Shown: piece by piece, positions 63,613 through 64,000 of the stretch
How positions within the stretch are numbered: the first letter of the stretch is position 1
How the letters are laid out: each line of letters starts with the position of its first letter
Assembly (NCBI GenBank): GCA_020137815.1
Contig: CM035359.1
Coordinates: forward strand, 3,846,532 to 3,910,531
Direction of reading: 5' to 3'
Origin: Hormiphora californensis
Lineage: Eukaryota; Ctenophora; Tentaculata; Cydippida; Pleurobrachiidae
Length of the DNA stretch: 64,000 nucleotides
Position numbers and translations under genes: made by a program
The notes under the pieces: model-generated
What the model saw: the letters and a program-made list of their open reading frames with translations, nothing else
What the model was told of the DNA's origin: nothing
Database searches by the model: none

Positions 63613-63925
63613 ATTATGCCAAAAACTAACAGAAATTAGTTGGCTGGAAAGGTGACCACTTTTGTTGTCAAACTGACACCTTTGCCCGGCCCGGGTTACG
63701 GATATCATCGATGGGGTAAATCAGGGGGTAAATCAGGTAGTTTGAGAAGAGAGAAGGAGAGAGATAGGAAGAAAGAGAGATAGAGAGAGAGAAAAAGAGA
63801 GATAGAGAGATAGAAATCAGAGAGGGAAAGATTATGATGAAACCCGGAGAGGGCAAAGGTGTCAGTTTGACAACAAAAGTGGTCACCTTTCCAGCCAACT
63901 AATTTCTGTTAGTTTTTGGCATAAT
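63613..63925. mobile_element. MITE/foldback element with ~75-bp terminal inverted repeats
   Basis: ATTATGCCAAAAACTAACAG.. is mirrored by ..CTGTTAGTTTTTGGCATAAT, exact over ~70 bases including GGTGACCACTTTTGTTGTC. The loop is mostly GA-rich. Confidence 0.9.
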
Positions 63926-64000
63926 ATATTAATAGATTAATAGATCTTAGAGTTGGGGACTGCAATTATTACGAAATGAGACAGCTGAATTGTCCCATTT

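Overview
This is a eukaryotic, animal-type genomic window. Genes are split by short introns with GT..AG ends, and the recognisable proteins are metazoan: a FoxJ1-type forkhead factor, coatomer alpha (COPA), a TRP-type channel, an SLC6 transporter remnant, an SRCR domain and a quiver/Ly6-type three-finger domain. SRCR-rich content, compact introns and heavy loads of MITEs and (GA)n repeats suggest a marine invertebrate, possibly a sponge; that placement is an inference with low confidence.

Layout. 0-0.6 kb: two exons of an SLC6 transporter on +, apparently frameshifted and cut off. 1.4-4.2 kb: a complete two-exon ankyrin/TRP channel gene on -. 4.9-12.7 kb: a duplicated SRCR exon, each copy preceded by a minisatellite that repeats the 3' splice site. 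The second copy splices in phase through four further exons into a quiver-like three-finger domain. Between and inside these lie a truncated LINE and several inverted-repeat elements. 15.6-21.3 kb: a nine-exon FoxJ1 gene on -. 21.3-28.4 kb: gene-poor, pyrimidine/purine-rich and homopolymer-rich sequence. 28.4-35.0 kb: a 36-bp minisatellite interrupted by a nearly full-length two-ORF non-LTR retrotransposon on -. 35.7-37.0 kb: another retroelement-like insert with an 11-bp target-site duplication. 37.1-45.3 kb: fifteen exons of COPA on -, covering about its middle half. One intron holds two small secreted-protein genes on +, and another holds two back-to-back foldback elements. 45.3-60.5 kb: no convincing gene, but many (GA)n/(CT)n tracts, many CACGTG and CCAAT motifs, and a MITE made of tandem hairpins. 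60.6-62.8 kb: a five-exon two-finger C2H2 gene on +. The last kilobase is repetitive.

The genes do not form an operon or pathway. The points that stand out are the SRCR-to-three-finger gene, minisatellites abutting exon edges at four genes, the tandem-hairpin element at 58.7-59.0 kb, and the E-box/CCAAT richness shared by one MITE family and by non-MITE DNA. Small indels in SLC6, COPA and FoxJ1 point to residual assembly errors or decay. All exon boundaries were read by eye from splice signals, phase and protein similarity recalled from family knowledge; no searches were run.
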